Shown: positions 35,260 to 46,921 of the stretch, in pieces
How the letters are laid out: each line of letters opens with the position of its first letter
How positions within the stretch are numbered: position 1 is the stretch's first letter
Assembly (NCBI RefSeq): GCF_900637845.1
Contig: NZ_LR134439.1
Location: 744,001 to 808,000 of the forward strand
From: Erysipelothrix rhusiopathiae
GTDB taxonomy: Bacteria; Bacillota_I; Bacilli_A; Erysipelotrichales; Erysipelotrichaceae
Length of the DNA: 64,000 bases
Direction: 5' to 3'
The notes under the pieces: generated by a model
Database searches by the model: none
Told to the model about the DNA's origin: nothing
What the model saw: the letters and a program-made list of their open reading frames with translations, nothing else
Position numbers and translations under genes: made by a program

Positions 35260-35288
35260 ATGATATACGGAATTGGGGCGGAAATCAA
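35260..35288 (-). promoter_or_regulatory. Minus-strand promoter of the candidate small RNA
   Basis: TTGATT (35288-35283), 17-base spacer, TATCAT (35265-35260), transcribing toward mutY. Confidence 0.55.
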
Positions 35289-35335
35289 GAATAAATGCTA
35301 TAATAAACGTGGGAAAAAATGTGAAGAGGACAATT

Positions 35336-36595
35336 ATGGAAACTCATACTAAATCGCTTTCTAAAAAAGATAAGATAACGTTAATCTTCCAACTTCTATT
35401 AGGTGTTTTTACAGTGATAGTTGGTGTTTTATTTATATTTAGAGATAAAATTTTATGGTCGTTAATCTATTGGATGTTTGTTGCGATGTTAGCGGCAACA
35501 ATACTTTTGTTTTTATATCGGTCTGTGAAAAATCGAAGTATTTCGGATGCGCTGATCGCGCTTGGATCCGGTGTGTTTCTGGCTTTAATCATTTATAAAG
35601 AAGCACTCTATATTGAAATCATGGCTTTGTTTTTTGGTATTTGGGCATTATTTAATGCACTTGTACATGGACTTGAATTTTATGTCGCAATTCATGAGAA
35701 ACAAAAAAACAAACTTTTTAAACTTTTCGCTTCTGTAGTTTCGTTAATTATGGGTATCGTACTATTAACACGTGGGGTGTCGAATCGATTTTTAATGAAT
35801 ATTCAAATTGGTTCGTATGTGATTTTCTTTGGGATTGTATCTATAATCTCGTCTGCACGCGTATTGTGGCGTCATCAAACGAGCGTTCGTTTATCAGCGC
35901 CTGTCTTTTTAGCCGCAATGAATCCATATTTTCTGGTTAAAGAAACACGAAAATTAGTTCAAAGTAATCCAGATGCAGTGATTGACAAGGTCGTAAAGAC
36001 TGAAGGAAATTATATCTCAATCTATATCTATGCGAAAGATCATGGTTATAACAGAATGGGTCATTTAGATATTGGTTATAATGGGGTTATTTACTCCTAT
36101 GGTGCTCATGATCCGTTTAATCGCGCGAAATCGATGGCCTATGGAGATGGTGTCATGATTGTGGGAAGTGAAGTTGATTATGTTCAGTATGCGGTGGACG
36201 ATGATACAACTGTCTTTCGCTTTATTTGTGAATTATCGGATGAACAACGTGAATTTGTGGAAAATCGGTTGGATGAGCTGTTTAAGTCTGCTTATTATTT
36301 TAAGTGGCCGTATCAACTGGATACAAAAAAAGAACATCACCTTACGAATTTAATTGATGCAGGTGCTGCAGTTGATTATTATAAGTTTAAAGAGGGTGAG
36401 TTTAAAACCTATAATGTCTTTACTACAAATTGTGTTTTAATCGCTGATTACGTCATTCAATCTACGGGTATGAAATTATTTCAAATGAGTGGTGTTATTA
36501 CACCCGGTGCCTATTATGATTATCTTGATAATTTATTAAATAAACCAGGTTCGATTGTTGTTAAGCGGGAAATATATCGAAAAAAAGAAGTTTAA
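35336..36595 (+). CDS. Multi-pass membrane protein with C-terminal candidate His/Cys hydrolase domain
   Basis: A 419-residue protein in two parts. Residues about 10-185 hold five or six membrane segments arranged like the HdeD/DUF308 family. Residues about 190-419 are soluble and contain GHLDIGYNGVIYSYGAHD with His243 and FTTNCVLIADYVIQ with Cys366. A histidine in a 'GH-x-x-I-x-Y-YG' strand followed later by a 'NC' helix is the pattern of permuted papain-like folds (DUF4105/Lnb-type and other NlpC/P60 relatives), so a cysteine hydrolase or acyltransferase is possible. This is inference from pattern only. ATG 35336 has AGAGGA upstream; TATAAT at 35299-35304 is a likely -10 box. A terminator follows. 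Confidence 0.6.
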   Translation: METHTKSLSKKDKITLIFQLLLGVFTVIVGVLFIFRDKILWSLIYWMFVAMLAATILLFLYRSVKNRSISDALIALGSGVFLALIIYKEALYIEIMALFFGIWALFNALVHGLEFYVAIHEKQKNKLFKLFASVVSLIMGIVLLTRGVSNRFLMNIQIGSYVIFFGIVSIISSARVLWRHQTSVRLSAPVFLAAMNPYFLVKETRKLVQSNPDAVIDKVVKTEGNYISIYIYAKDHGYNRMGHLDIGYNGVIYSYGAHDPFNRAKSMAYGDGVMIVGSEVDYVQYAVDDDTTVFRFICELSDEQREFVENRLDELFKSAYYFKWPYQLDTKKEHHLTNLIDAGAAVDYYKFKEGEFKTYNVFTTNCVLIADYVIQSTGMKLFQMSGVITPGAYYDYLDNLLNKPGSIVVKREIYRKKEV

Positions 36596-36618
36596 AGAAT
36601 CCTTTGGATTCTTTTTAT
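36596..36618 (+). terminator. Terminator after the membrane protein gene
   Basis: AAGAATCC, loop TTT, GGATTCTT, then a T-rich tail. Confidence 0.8.
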
Positions 36619-36637
36619 TTTGTATTGAGCATATTTA

Positions 36638-36666
36638 TTGATAATATTTCGAATTCGAAATATTAT
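36638..36666 (+). promoter_or_regulatory. Promoter and 26-bp palindromic operator of the mhq-like operon
   Basis: TTGATA (36638-36643), 17-base spacer, TATTAT (36661-36666). The bases 36641-36666 form a perfect palindrome centred on TTCGAATTCGAA with arms ATAATAT/ATATTAT, so it covers the whole spacer and the -10 box. The core resembles, from memory, the Bacillus MhqR box (TCGAATTCGA core). A MarR-type regulator is encoded in the operon, so autorepression is likely. Confidence 0.82.
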
Positions 36667-36689
36667 AGTAATACAAGTAGGAGGTACTT

Positions 36690-37676
36690 ATGAAACAGTT
36701 AAAAGGACTACATCATGTAACTGCGATTACGAGCAGTGCAGAAGAAATTTACAAATTTTATACATATATTTTAGGAATGCGTCTTGTTAAGAAAAATATT
36801 AATCAAGACGACATTCATACTTACCACCTTTATTTCGCAGATGACCGTGGCAATCCCGGAACGAATATGACGTTTTTCGATTTTCCAAATATCACAAAGT
36901 CACAGCGTGGTACGAATGAATTATCTCGAACCAGTTTTCGAGTAGCTTCTGATGAAGCAATTGTGTACTGGGAAAAACGATTTACACACTTTGAAATTCC
37001 ATTTGAATCAGATCATATGTTCTTTGGGAAAAAAGCAATCACATTTGAGGACTTTGATGGACAGCGTTATGCTTTAGTTTCTGATGAAAATAATGTAGGC
37101 GTTCCCTCGGGAGAACCATGGTACAAGGGTCCTATTCCGGATGCTTACGCGATTACCGGCTTAGGTCCGATGTTTATGGATGTATCGAATGTTGAGTTAA
37201 CACATCAAGTACTTTCAACCGTATTTGGAATGCGAAAATCGATGACAGAGGGTAAGTTAACGCTTTATGAAATGGGCGATGGTGGTAATGGTGGATCGGT
37301 TATCGTACGCGAGAATCAAGAACAGTCAAATGCAATTCAAGGCTTTGGGGGTGTACACCACGTTGCTTTTAGAGTCGATGAAAAAGAAGATCTTATGAAG
37401 TGGTATCGAGAGTTATCTGAAATGGGTATCCCAAGTTCAGGTTATGTAGAGCGTTTCTATTTTGGCTCACTCTATATCCGAATTCTTCCTAATATTCTTT
37501 TCGAACTTGCAACTGATGGACCAGGGTTTATAGATGATGAAGAGACTTATGAAGTTCTTGGTGAGATGTTGACATTACCACCACATCTTCGTCCAAAGCG
37601 CGACTATATTGAATCGCAAATTAAGAACTTTGATACGGTTCGTAGTACCCGTGAATTTAAGAAAGAAGTATTTTAA
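36690..37676 (+). CDS. Ring-cleaving extradiol dioxygenase of the VOC family (MhqO/MhqA type)
   Basis: A 328-residue protein made of two vicinal-oxygen-chelate modules. The first begins LKGLHHVTAITSSAEEIYKFYTYILGMRLVKK (shown in parts: the HHVT histidine is a metal ligand); the second begins near residue 150 at YAITGLGPMFMDVSNVELT, with FGGVHHVAFRVDEKED and ILFELATDGPGF supplying the other His and Glu ligands. This matches MhqO/MhqA-type hydroquinone dioxygenases that open quinone-derived rings. It is first in a four-gene operon behind a palindromic operator; GTAGGAGG precedes the ATG, and its stop overlaps the next start. Confidence 0.9.
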   Translation: MKQLKGLHHVTAITSSAEEIYKFYTYILGMRLVKKNINQDDIHTYHLYFADDRGNPGTNMTFFDFPNITKSQRGTNELSRTSFRVASDEAIVYWEKRFTHFEIPFESDHMFFGKKAITFEDFDGQRYALVSDENNVGVPSGEPWYKGPIPDAYAITGLGPMFMDVSNVELTHQVLSTVFGMRKSMTEGKLTLYEMGDGGNGGSVIVRENQEQSNAIQGFGGVHHVAFRVDEKEDLMKWYRELSEMGIPSSGYVERFYFGSLYIRILPNILFELATDGPGFIDDEETYEVLGEMLTLPPHLRPKRDYIESQIKNFDTVRSTREFKKEVF

Positions 37677-38089
37677 TGACAAATCTCAAGACACTCACTA
37701 TACTTTTTCGAACACATCAAAATATTCTAGAACAAGTTAAAGAAAGCATTAAAGATTTTGATATTAATGTTAATGAATTTCAAGCACTTGAAGCACTTTA
37801 TCATAAAGGAAAACTTACAACACAAGCTCTTTGTGATACAGTTCTTGTACCTGGAAGCAGTATGACATATGTCGTAGATCAGTTAGAGAAAAAGGGTCTT
37901 GTAGTTCGATTAAAAGACGAGAAAGATCGCAGAATAAACTATGTAATGCTCAGTCCTAAAGGATTAAATGATACAGAAATCATCTATAACAAACATTACG
38001 AAGAAATGCGTAAGCGATTCGATAAACTTACGTCAGAAGAAGAAGTAACACTTCAAAATCTTTTAAAGAAAATAGGAAAGGAAGGATAG
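37676..38089 (+). CDS. MarR family transcriptional regulator, probable repressor of the operon
   Basis: A 137-residue winged-helix protein of MarR size. The DNA-binding part covers about residues 35-105: LTTQALCDTVLVPGSSMTYVVDQLEKKGLVVR is the helix-turn-helix (in two blocks here), followed by the wing LKDEKDRRINYVMLSPKG with the family DxRDRR-like DEKDRR. The dimer helices are at both ends. The single cysteine at the LCDTV position could sense electrophiles, though MhqR itself is thought to respond without a conserved cysteine. It starts on the last base of the dioxygenase stop codon (TAATG). The 26-bp palindrome over the operon promoter is the obvious target. Confidence 0.9.
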   Translation: MTNLKTLTILFRTHQNILEQVKESIKDFDINVNEFQALEALYHKGKLTTQALCDTVLVPGSSMTYVVDQLEKKGLVVRLKDEKDRRINYVMLSPKGLNDTEIIYNKHYEEMRKRFDKLTSEEEVTLQNLLKKIGKEG

Positions 38090-38090
38090 T

Positions 38091-38684
38091 ATGATCCATA
38101 AAATGATTCCAGGGAAATCTGAACGTACAATCATTGGTTTACATGGAACTGGTGGCACGGAAGAAGACATGATTCAGATTGCACATTATATTGATCCAGA
38201 CGCTACATATATTGGGATTCGGGGTAATATCGTGGAAACCGGAATGAACCGATATTTCAAACGTATCGACATGAAAACATTTGATTTAGAAAGTTTGAAT
38301 CACGAGTCTATAATCTTAAAAAATGAAATTCTTACATTACTTAAAACATATGATCGTTCTATGGAAGAAGTATCTGTTGTAGGATATTCAAACGGTGCAA
38401 ATATTACATTGAATTTACTAAAAATGGATGTAGATTTCTTTAAACAAGTAGTCTTATTTCACCCAATGCATGTACAACCGAGCATTCCATTTCCCAAGCA
38501 TCTACAAACCCGTGTATTTATAACAAGTGGTGCGGGTGATCCCTATATGGATGTCCAAGATATTGAAGTAATGGTTGAAGAATTACGAGAATCTAAGATT
38601 TTTGTAACACACTTTCATACGCAGCATGGTCATCAATTAATTCCTGAAGAAATTAAACAAGCACGTGACTTTTATGAAATTTAA
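38091..38684 (+). CDS. Alpha/beta hydrolase, phospholipase/carboxylesterase family (MhqD type)
   Basis: A 197-residue esterase with the expected triad: Ser in VVGYSNGANI near residue 102, Asp in SGAGDPYMD near residue 148, His in TQHGHQLIPEE near residue 181; the oxyanion loop is LHGTGGTEEDM. This is the small phospholipase/carboxylesterase family that includes MhqD, induced by quinones together with MhqA/MhqO in Bacillus. It may release glutathione- or bacillithiol-like or ester adducts; the substrate is unproven. It starts 1 base after the MarR stop, with AAAGGAAGG as ribosome binding site, and overlaps the next gene by 11 bases. Confidence 0.88.
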   Translation: MIHKMIPGKSERTIIGLHGTGGTEEDMIQIAHYIDPDATYIGIRGNIVETGMNRYFKRIDMKTFDLESLNHESIILKNEILTLLKTYDRSMEEVSVVGYSNGANITLNLLKMDVDFFKQVVLFHPMHVQPSIPFPKHLQTRVFITSGAGDPYMDVQDIEVMVEELRESKIFVTHFHTQHGHQLIPEEIKQARDFYEI

Positions 38685-39285
38685 AATTCAAGATTTAAGT
38701 GCTAAGGATCGCTACAAATTTTTGACAGGAAGTGTAGTACCCCGTCCAATTGCTTGGATAACAACACGGAACTCAGATGAATCCATAAATCTGGCGCCTT
38801 TCAGTTATTTTAGTCTCGTTGCTACGGAAGTCCCTATTGTTTCGGTTGCAATTAACCGAAATAAAGGAAAATTAAAAGACACAAGTAAAAATCTCTTACA
38901 AACTCGTGAATGTGTGATTCATATTGCGAATCATGAGTTTGTTGAAGCCATGAATGCGAGTTCGATGACACTTCCTTATGGAGAAAGTGAAGTATCTAAA
39001 CTCAATCTCGAAACACAATCAAGTGTGATGATCGAAACTCCAAGTCTTAAAGATGTAAAGATAAAACTTGAAACTGTACTATTTAGCCATCAAGAAATTG
39101 AAAATGAGGATGGAGTATGTACAGATATGTTTCTACTTAAAGTACTTCATTTGGACATTGATGATTCAATTTTTATCCAGGAGAATCGTTACATCGATGT
39201 AAATAAATTCGGTCCTATCGCTCGTCTTGCAGGAAATCAATTCGCAGAAATCAAACCGGTGTTTACATTAAAACGTCCTAAATAA
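38674..39285 (+). CDS. Flavin reductase-like FMN-binding protein
   Basis: A 203-residue protein of the flavin reductase-like split-barrel family. PRPIAWITTRNSDESINLAPFSYFSLV (shown in two parts by function: the PRPIAWI strand and NLAPFS-F loop bind FMN) and NRNKGKLKDTSKNL are diagnostic. It probably binds FMN and reduces flavin or a quinone substrate. The start at 38674 lies inside the end of the esterase gene, indicating translational coupling; no strong Shine-Dalgarno sequence is seen. It is the last gene of the mhq-like operon and ends in a terminator. Confidence 0.88.
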   Translation: MKFKIQDLSAKDRYKFLTGSVVPRPIAWITTRNSDESINLAPFSYFSLVATEVPIVSVAINRNKGKLKDTSKNLLQTRECVIHIANHEFVEAMNASSMTLPYGESEVSKLNLETQSSVMIETPSLKDVKIKLETVLFSHQEIENEDGVCTDMFLLKVLHLDIDDSIFIQENRYIDVNKFGPIARLAGNQFAEIKPVFTLKRPK

Positions 39286-39313
39286 AAAGAAGCTCGATTG
39301 TGAGCTTCTTTTT
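39284..39313. terminator. Bidirectional terminator, flavin reductase/mvaA
   Basis: AAAAAGAAGCTC (39284-39295) pairs perfectly with GAGCTTCTTTTT (39302-39313); it overlaps the last bases of both converging genes. Confidence 0.9.
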
Positions 39314-40544
39314 ATAATTCTTGAAGTAATTTTTTAGCAACATCTTGATTTAACTTAGGTTCTTTGAGTAATTTCGCTACAAGACGATCAACATCTTCAG
39401 AAGGACATCCCACAGCTAAGGCTAGAGATTTTGCTTGAAGTTTCATATGACCATTTTGAATTCCAACAGTTGTAAGTGCGTAAAGAGCTGCGAAGTTTTG
39501 TGCGAGCCCAACAGATGCTAGAATCATCATCAGTTCTTCAGCATTCTGATATCCTAAAATTTTACGACTCAACTGTGCCTTAGGGTGGATTGCAATGGAA
39601 CCACCGACAGTACCAATTGGAAGCGGAAGTTTAATTGTACCTTCAATCATGTTGTCTGAATTTATACACCATGTGGCTAGCGGTTGATAGCTGCCTGTGA
39701 GCGATGCATAACTATGCACAGAGGCTTCGATTGCTCGCCAATCATTTCCTGTTGCGATAACAACGGCATCGATACCATTCATGATTCCCTTATTATGTGT
39801 TGCAGCACGGTAAGGGTCTACTTCCGCAAGATGACTTGCTTGTTGGATTCGTAAGGCGATATCATCAGGGAAACGAAGTGTTTGGGGATCAATTATAACA
39901 CGTGCTTCTGCCAAACATTCGGTTGCGAGGTTCGATAATATGGCCATGAGTGGATGTTCATCGAAGACTGATTCAAGATGATTTCCAATTGCTTCTAAGA
40001 TTGTATTCATCATGTTTGCACCCATGGCTTCTTGGGTATCAATAGTACAATAAACAATTAAAAAAGGTGTTTTATGGGGCTTGTTGATAAACGCAGTATG
40101 AATATGACGTAGACCACCACCACGTTTAACAATAGAAGGGTATGCGTCATGTGCAATTTTAAATAATAAATCGCGGTTATCATCTAAGTACTGAATCATT
40201 GCTATTTGATTATGAGGATTCGCAAAGGCAATTTGTCCGATCATATTGCGCTTATAAATACGAGCGTGGATGCCTCCATTATGCTTCATGATTTTCGCGG
40301 CATTACTTGCGGCAGCGATTACAGAAGGTTCCTCAGTTACCATAGGAATGACATAGTCTTGATTGTTTATCAAGAAATTTGGAGCACAACCCATTGGGAT
40401 TTCATACGTAGTGACCGCATTTTCTATCATATGTTCATAAATCTCTGAGCTCAGAGGAATATCAAGATCGAAATCGTAATTCTTTTGATCATTTAATACA
40501 TTACGACGTTCTGTTATCGTTTTTTTATAAAATTTATTGTACAT
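39312..40544 (-). CDS. mvaA: Hydroxymethylglutaryl-CoA reductase, class II
   Basis: A 410-residue class II (bacterial) HMG-CoA reductase of the mevalonate pathway for isoprenoids, such as undecaprenyl phosphate. VTTYEIPMGCAPNFLIN and VTEEPSVIAAASNAAKI carry the catalytic glutamate region, DTQEAMGANMMNTILEAI is the DAMG-N coenzyme-binding segment, THNKGIMNGIDAVVIATGND carries catalytic Lys and Asp, and the GHMKLQAKSLA histidine near residue 380 acts as the general acid. The start is set by AAAGGAGTG 8 bases before the ATG; an in-frame ATG 51 bases upstream lacks such a site. No other mevalonate gene is in the window. It is divergent from ldh. Confidence 0.95.
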   Translation of the reverse strand: MYNKFYKKTITERRNVLNDQKNYDFDLDIPLSSEIYEHMIENAVTTYEIPMGCAPNFLINNQDYVIPMVTEEPSVIAAASNAAKIMKHNGGIHARIYKRNMIGQIAFANPHNQIAMIQYLDDNRDLLFKIAHDAYPSIVKRGGGLRHIHTAFINKPHKTPFLIVYCTIDTQEAMGANMMNTILEAIGNHLESVFDEHPLMAILSNLATECLAEARVIIDPQTLRFPDDIALRIQQASHLAEVDPYRAATHNKGIMNGIDAVVIATGNDWRAIEASVHSYASLTGSYQPLATWCINSDNMIEGTIKLPLPIGTVGGSIAIHPKAQLSRKILGYQNAEELMMILASVGLAQNFAALYALTTVGIQNGHMKLQAKSLALAVGCPSEDVDRLVAKLLKEPKLNQDVAKKLLQEL

Positions 40545-40637
40545 AATGAACACTCCTTTTATAAATATCATACCGAATTTGATTATATATGCCAAGTAGA
40601 ATTGAGAGGTGTGGTATTATAATAAAAAAGGAGTGAT

Positions 40638-41582
40638 ATGATGAAAACAAATAAAGTTTCAATTATCGGTGCAGGATTCGTCGGTTCAACAACAGCTTTT
40701 GCGTTAATGAATAGCAATATTGCATCTGAAATCGTAATCGTTGATATTAACAAAGAAAAAGCACAAGGTGAGGCAATGGACTTGGACCAAGGTCGCGTAT
40801 TTGTTTCTCCCGTTAAGATAATTGCGGGTGACTATCCCGAGACTCAAGGATCAGATATTGTAATTATTACAGCGGGTTTAGCTCAAAAACCTGGTGAAAC
40901 ACGTATTGATCTTGTAAATCGTAATATTAAGATTTATGAAGAGTTAGTTCCTAATATCGTAAAATATAACCCAGATGCTATTTTACTTGTGGTGTCAAAC
41001 CCAGTTGATATTTTGACACATATTACTTATAAACTATCTGGATTTCCAGCAGAACGTGTTATCGGTTCAGGAACGGTATTGGATACAGCACGCTTCCAAT
41101 CGATGTTAGCGAATAAATTTGAAGTTGACGCTCGAAACATTCACGCAAATATTATTGGAGAACATGGCGATAGTGAAATCGCTACATGGTCTTTAACTAC
41201 AGTTGCTGGACTTACAATTGACCAGTATTGTGAGAATGTTGGTATTGAGTTTACAGAAGAAACGCGTCAAAAAGTTACACATGACGTAAAGACTGCAGCT
41301 TATGAAATCATTGACAGAAAAGGTTATACAAACTACGCTGTTGCACTCGCAATTACACGTATTGTGAATGCGATTTTAAGAGATGAGAATTCAATTTTAA
41401 CGGTCTCAAGTCTTCAAGATGGTGCATACGGTATCGAAGACGTTTATATTTCAGTTCCTACAGTAGTGGGAAGAACTGGAGTTAAGCATGTTATTGAAGT
41501 TCCTTACAGTTCCAATGAGGTTGAAGCACTTCAGGAATCTGCGGAAATGTTGAGAGATATTGTTTCACAGTCGAATTTATAA
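40638..41582 (+). CDS. ldh: L-lactate dehydrogenase
   Basis: A 314-residue NAD-dependent lactate dehydrogenase that reduces pyruvate to L-lactate and regenerates NAD+. The Rossmann motif is [13 protein letters not shown], Asp of [10 protein letters not shown] binds NAD ribose, [15 protein letters not shown] carries the substrate-loop glutamine that marks lactate rather than malate dehydrogenase plus Arg109, and GEHGDSE holds the active-site His195. Two adjacent ATG codons (40638, 40641) follow AAGGAG with spacings of 4 and 7 bases, so the second may be used. A TATAAT box is at 40618-40623. A strong terminator follows. Confidence 0.96.
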   Translation: MMKTNKVSIIGAGFVGSTTAFALMNSNIASEIVIVDINKEKAQGEAMDLDQGRVFVSPVKIIAGDYPETQGSDIVIITAGLAQKPGETRIDLVNRNIKIYEELVPNIVKYNPDAILLVVSNPVDILTHITYKLSGFPAERVIGSGTVLDTARFQSMLANKFEVDARNIHANIIGEHGDSEIATWSLTTVAGLTIDQYCENVGIEFTEETRQKVTHDVKTAAYEIIDRKGYTNYAVALAITRIVNAILRDENSILTVSSLQDGAYGIEDVYISVPTVVGRTGVKHVIEVPYSSNEVEALQESAEMLRDIVSQSNL

Positions 41583-41587
41583 AATCC

Positions 41588-41622
41588 AAACACCATGTTA
41601 ATCGTTAACATGGTGTTTCTTT
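41588..41622 (+). terminator. Terminator after ldh
   Basis: AAACACCATGTTAA (41588-41601), loop TCG, TTAACATGGTGTTT (41605-41618): 14 perfect pairs, then CTTTG. The T-tail is short. Confidence 0.8.
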
Positions 41623-41729
41623 GTAAGCGTTTAAGTGAACTTATACGCAAAAAATGAGCATGAAGAGTGCATTTTCTGTCATTTCATGTCCAATTCATGT
41701 ATAATGATACAGTTATAGGAAAAGAGACG

Positions 41730-44716
<2,987 letters not shown>

Positions 44717-44726
44717 TCAAACATTA

Positions 44727-44758
44727 AACTTGGTTCGTATGAACCAAGTTTTTTTTTG
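44727..44758 (+). terminator. Terminator after tgt
   Basis: AACTTGGTTC, loop GTAT, GAACCAAGTT, then eight T. It separates typA-tgt from queA. Confidence 0.93.
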
Positions 44759-44849
44759 CAATTTTGTGAATTACACAAAATCGTGTCAGAGCACTGGCTT
44801 TATGGTAAAATAGTGAAGATGTAATACGATATAAACCAAGGAGTAAATT

Positions 44850-45881
44850 ATGAATGTAAATGATTTTGATTTTGATTTGCCAGAGGAACTAATTGCACAA
44901 ACTCCTGCTGAAAAGCGAAGTGAATCGCGATTACTTGTTGTTGATGGAATGAACCTAGAAGATAAACGCTTCTACAATATTATTGATTATTTAAATGAGG
45001 GTGATGTTTTAGTTTTAAATGATACCCGTGTTATCGCAGCGCGTTTATTTGGAGAGAAACCGGAAACAGGCGCACATGTTGAATTATTAATTCTAAAATT
45101 TGAAGGAAAAACTGCTGAATGTTTGGTAGGAAATGCGAAGGTTGTTAAACTTGGTACCGAATTAAGTTTTGGAGATGGACAATTAAAAGCTATTTGTACA
45201 CACGTTGGTGATGAAGGACTTAGAAATTTTGATCTAATATTTGACGGGATTTTTCTTGAAATCTTAGATGAACTTGGACAAATGCCTCTACCTCCATATA
45301 TTCATGAACGTTTGGAAGATAAGGAACGTTACCAAACAGTATATTCTCGTGTAGAGGGAAGTGCGGCAGCACCAACTGCAGGACTTCATTTCACACCGGA
45401 ATTACTGGATGCAATCCAAGCCAAGGGTATTACAATTGCGCCTGTTACACTCCACGTAGGGCTGGGTACATTTAGACCTGTTAAAGTTGATAATGTTTTA
45501 GAACATAAAATGCACAGCGAAGCGTATACAATGACTCAGGATACAGCAGATATTCTTAACACTGCTAAGAGAGAAGGACGTCGAATTATTGCGGTAGGAA
45601 CTACTTCTGTTCGCACATTAGAAACTGTTATGTCTAAATATGGCACATTCAAAGAATGCCAAGGTAATAGTGAAATCTTTATTTATCCGGGTTATGAATG
45701 GAAAGCGGTTGATGCAATTATTACAAATTTCCACTTACCGAAATCAACATTAATTATGCTGGTAAGTGCATTTATGGGTAAAGAAGAAATTGATCATGCC
45801 TATAAACATGCTGTCGATTCAAAATACCGATTCTTCTCATTTGGAGACAGTATGTTCTTGAAGGCACGTAATATTAAGTAG
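44850..45881 (+). CDS. queA: S-adenosylmethionine:tRNA ribosyltransferase-isomerase
   Basis: A 343-residue enzyme that builds the epoxyqueuosine cyclopentene ring on preQ1-tRNA from the ribose of S-adenosylmethionine. [22 protein letters not shown] (first part), [44 protein letters not shown] and TTSVRTLE are all family signatures. GGAGT lies before the ATG. Possible promoter elements upstream include TAAAAT near 44806-44811. The next gene starts 9 bases after its stop and probably shares the transcript. Confidence 0.97.
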   Translation: MNVNDFDFDLPEELIAQTPAEKRSESRLLVVDGMNLEDKRFYNIIDYLNEGDVLVLNDTRVIAARLFGEKPETGAHVELLILKFEGKTAECLVGNAKVVKLGTELSFGDGQLKAICTHVGDEGLRNFDLIFDGIFLEILDELGQMPLPPYIHERLEDKERYQTVYSRVEGSAAAPTAGLHFTPELLDAIQAKGITIAPVTLHVGLGTFRPVKVDNVLEHKMHSEAYTMTQDTADILNTAKREGRRIIAVGTTSVRTLETVMSKYGTFKECQGNSEIFIYPGYEWKAVDAIITNFHLPKSTLIMLVSAFMGKEEIDHAYKHAVDSKYRFFSFGDSMFLKARNIK

Positions 45882-45890
45882 GAGATATTT

Positions 45891-46433
45891 ATGGAACAAA
45901 CAATGAATACAAAGCAGAGTAGTTTTACGCGGTTTAAATTATTTTTTAAGCAGGGGGACTATAAGTTTTTAGGAATTATCATCATGGTTCACGTTCTCTT
46001 AGGAACGATACATCTTTTTGCCTATAACTCGCTTCACCCACTTTCAAAACTTTTAGTAAATCTTCCCATGATTTTTCAAATAATTATTGTCTCACTATAC
46101 GGTCTTGTAGCATATGCAATTCCAGGTTACTTGATCGTAATAGCAATTAAAAATAAAAGTCGAATTTTAAAGAGTGTAGATTTTGCGCTTATCGTTTTAT
46201 TTATGATTCTCTTTATAACTTTTAGCGGTCTATACATTCTATCGTTTTTTGAGTCAAGTCGCGTTGTTTGGATGATCTATAGTTTTGTGAATCCATTAAT
46301 GGGGACTTTTATTGAAAAACTAATGCGAATTCACTGGTCTTCGATTTTGTGGATTGTTTCTACAGCTGTCCCATCATTTGGTTTGCTTATTGGAATGTAT
46401 ATCCGTCTTAAACAGGAAGGGGTTGTAGAATGA
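45891..46433 (+). CDS. Integral membrane protein of unknown function
   Basis: A 180-residue hydrophobic protein that I do not recognise. Four or five membrane segments can be seen at about residues 27-47, 55-83, 93-117 and 150-172, with a positively charged N-terminus (KQSSFTRFKLFFKQGDYK). There is no signal peptide and no enzyme motif. AGGAGAT precedes the ATG, 9 bases after queA. Its last four bases overlap the start of the next membrane protein gene, so the two are translationally coupled and may form a complex. Confidence 0.75.
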   Translation: MEQTMNTKQSSFTRFKLFFKQGDYKFLGIIIMVHVLLGTIHLFAYNSLHPLSKLLVNLPMIFQIIIVSLYGLVAYAIPGYLIVIAIKNKSRILKSVDFALIVLFMILFITFSGLYILSFFESSRVVWMIYSFVNPLMGTFIEKLMRIHWSSILWIVSTAVPSFGLLIGMYIRLKQEGVVE

Positions 46434-46768
46434 AACGAACATGGTCAGCTTTATTGGTAATTCTTGCAAGTGCAATTGTTTATAAATTTCTATTTTCTGT
46501 TTTACCAACTTCTTTAGTAGGAATTGCGACTACTGTTTGGATGGTGTTGATGTTGGTAATTGGATACTTCTTAGCACCGTTACAAAAGAAAAACAATCGT
46601 TGGGTGGGAAAAGTAGTCCTATCTTTTGTGATTATTTGTATTTTTGGATATCGATTGAATCTATTATCGATTCCTGAATTTACAACCTTACTCAATGCAG
46701 TCGGCATTACCGGAACGTTTTTAGATATACTCCTCATATATTGTGGATGGGCATTTTTCCAGGTTTAA
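46430..46768 (+). CDS. Small membrane protein of unknown function
   Basis: A 112-residue protein with four predicted membrane segments at about residues 4-24, 28-48, 58-76 and 90-110 and short loops containing KKNNRW. I do not recognise the family. The start overlaps the previous stop (ATGA), with AGGAAGGGG as ribosome binding site. It is the last gene of the queA transcript; a terminator follows. Confidence 0.72.
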   Translation: MKRTWSALLVILASAIVYKFLFSVLPTSLVGIATTVWMVLMLVIGYFLAPLQKKNNRWVGKVVLSFVIICIFGYRLNLLSIPEFTTLLNAVGITGTFLDILLIYCGWAFFQV

Positions 46769-46790
46769 TAGAAATAAAAAAACAATAAAG

Positions 46791-46823
46791 AAACAATAAA
46801 GAAACAATCTTTATTGTTTTTTT
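46791..46823 (+). terminator. Terminator after the membrane protein pair
   Basis: AAACAATAAAG (46791-46801) pairs with CTTTATTGTTT (46809-46819), followed by a T-run. A direct repeat of ACAATAAAGAA just before gives an alternative 5' arm. Confidence 0.75.
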
Positions 46824-46921
46824 ATCCAACAAAGCCAAGAATTCGTATATCTAATTGAGATTGTTGTATAATTAAGTAAGAAGTCGAAATCGTGAAGATA
46901 AGGACTCATCAAGGAGAAATT

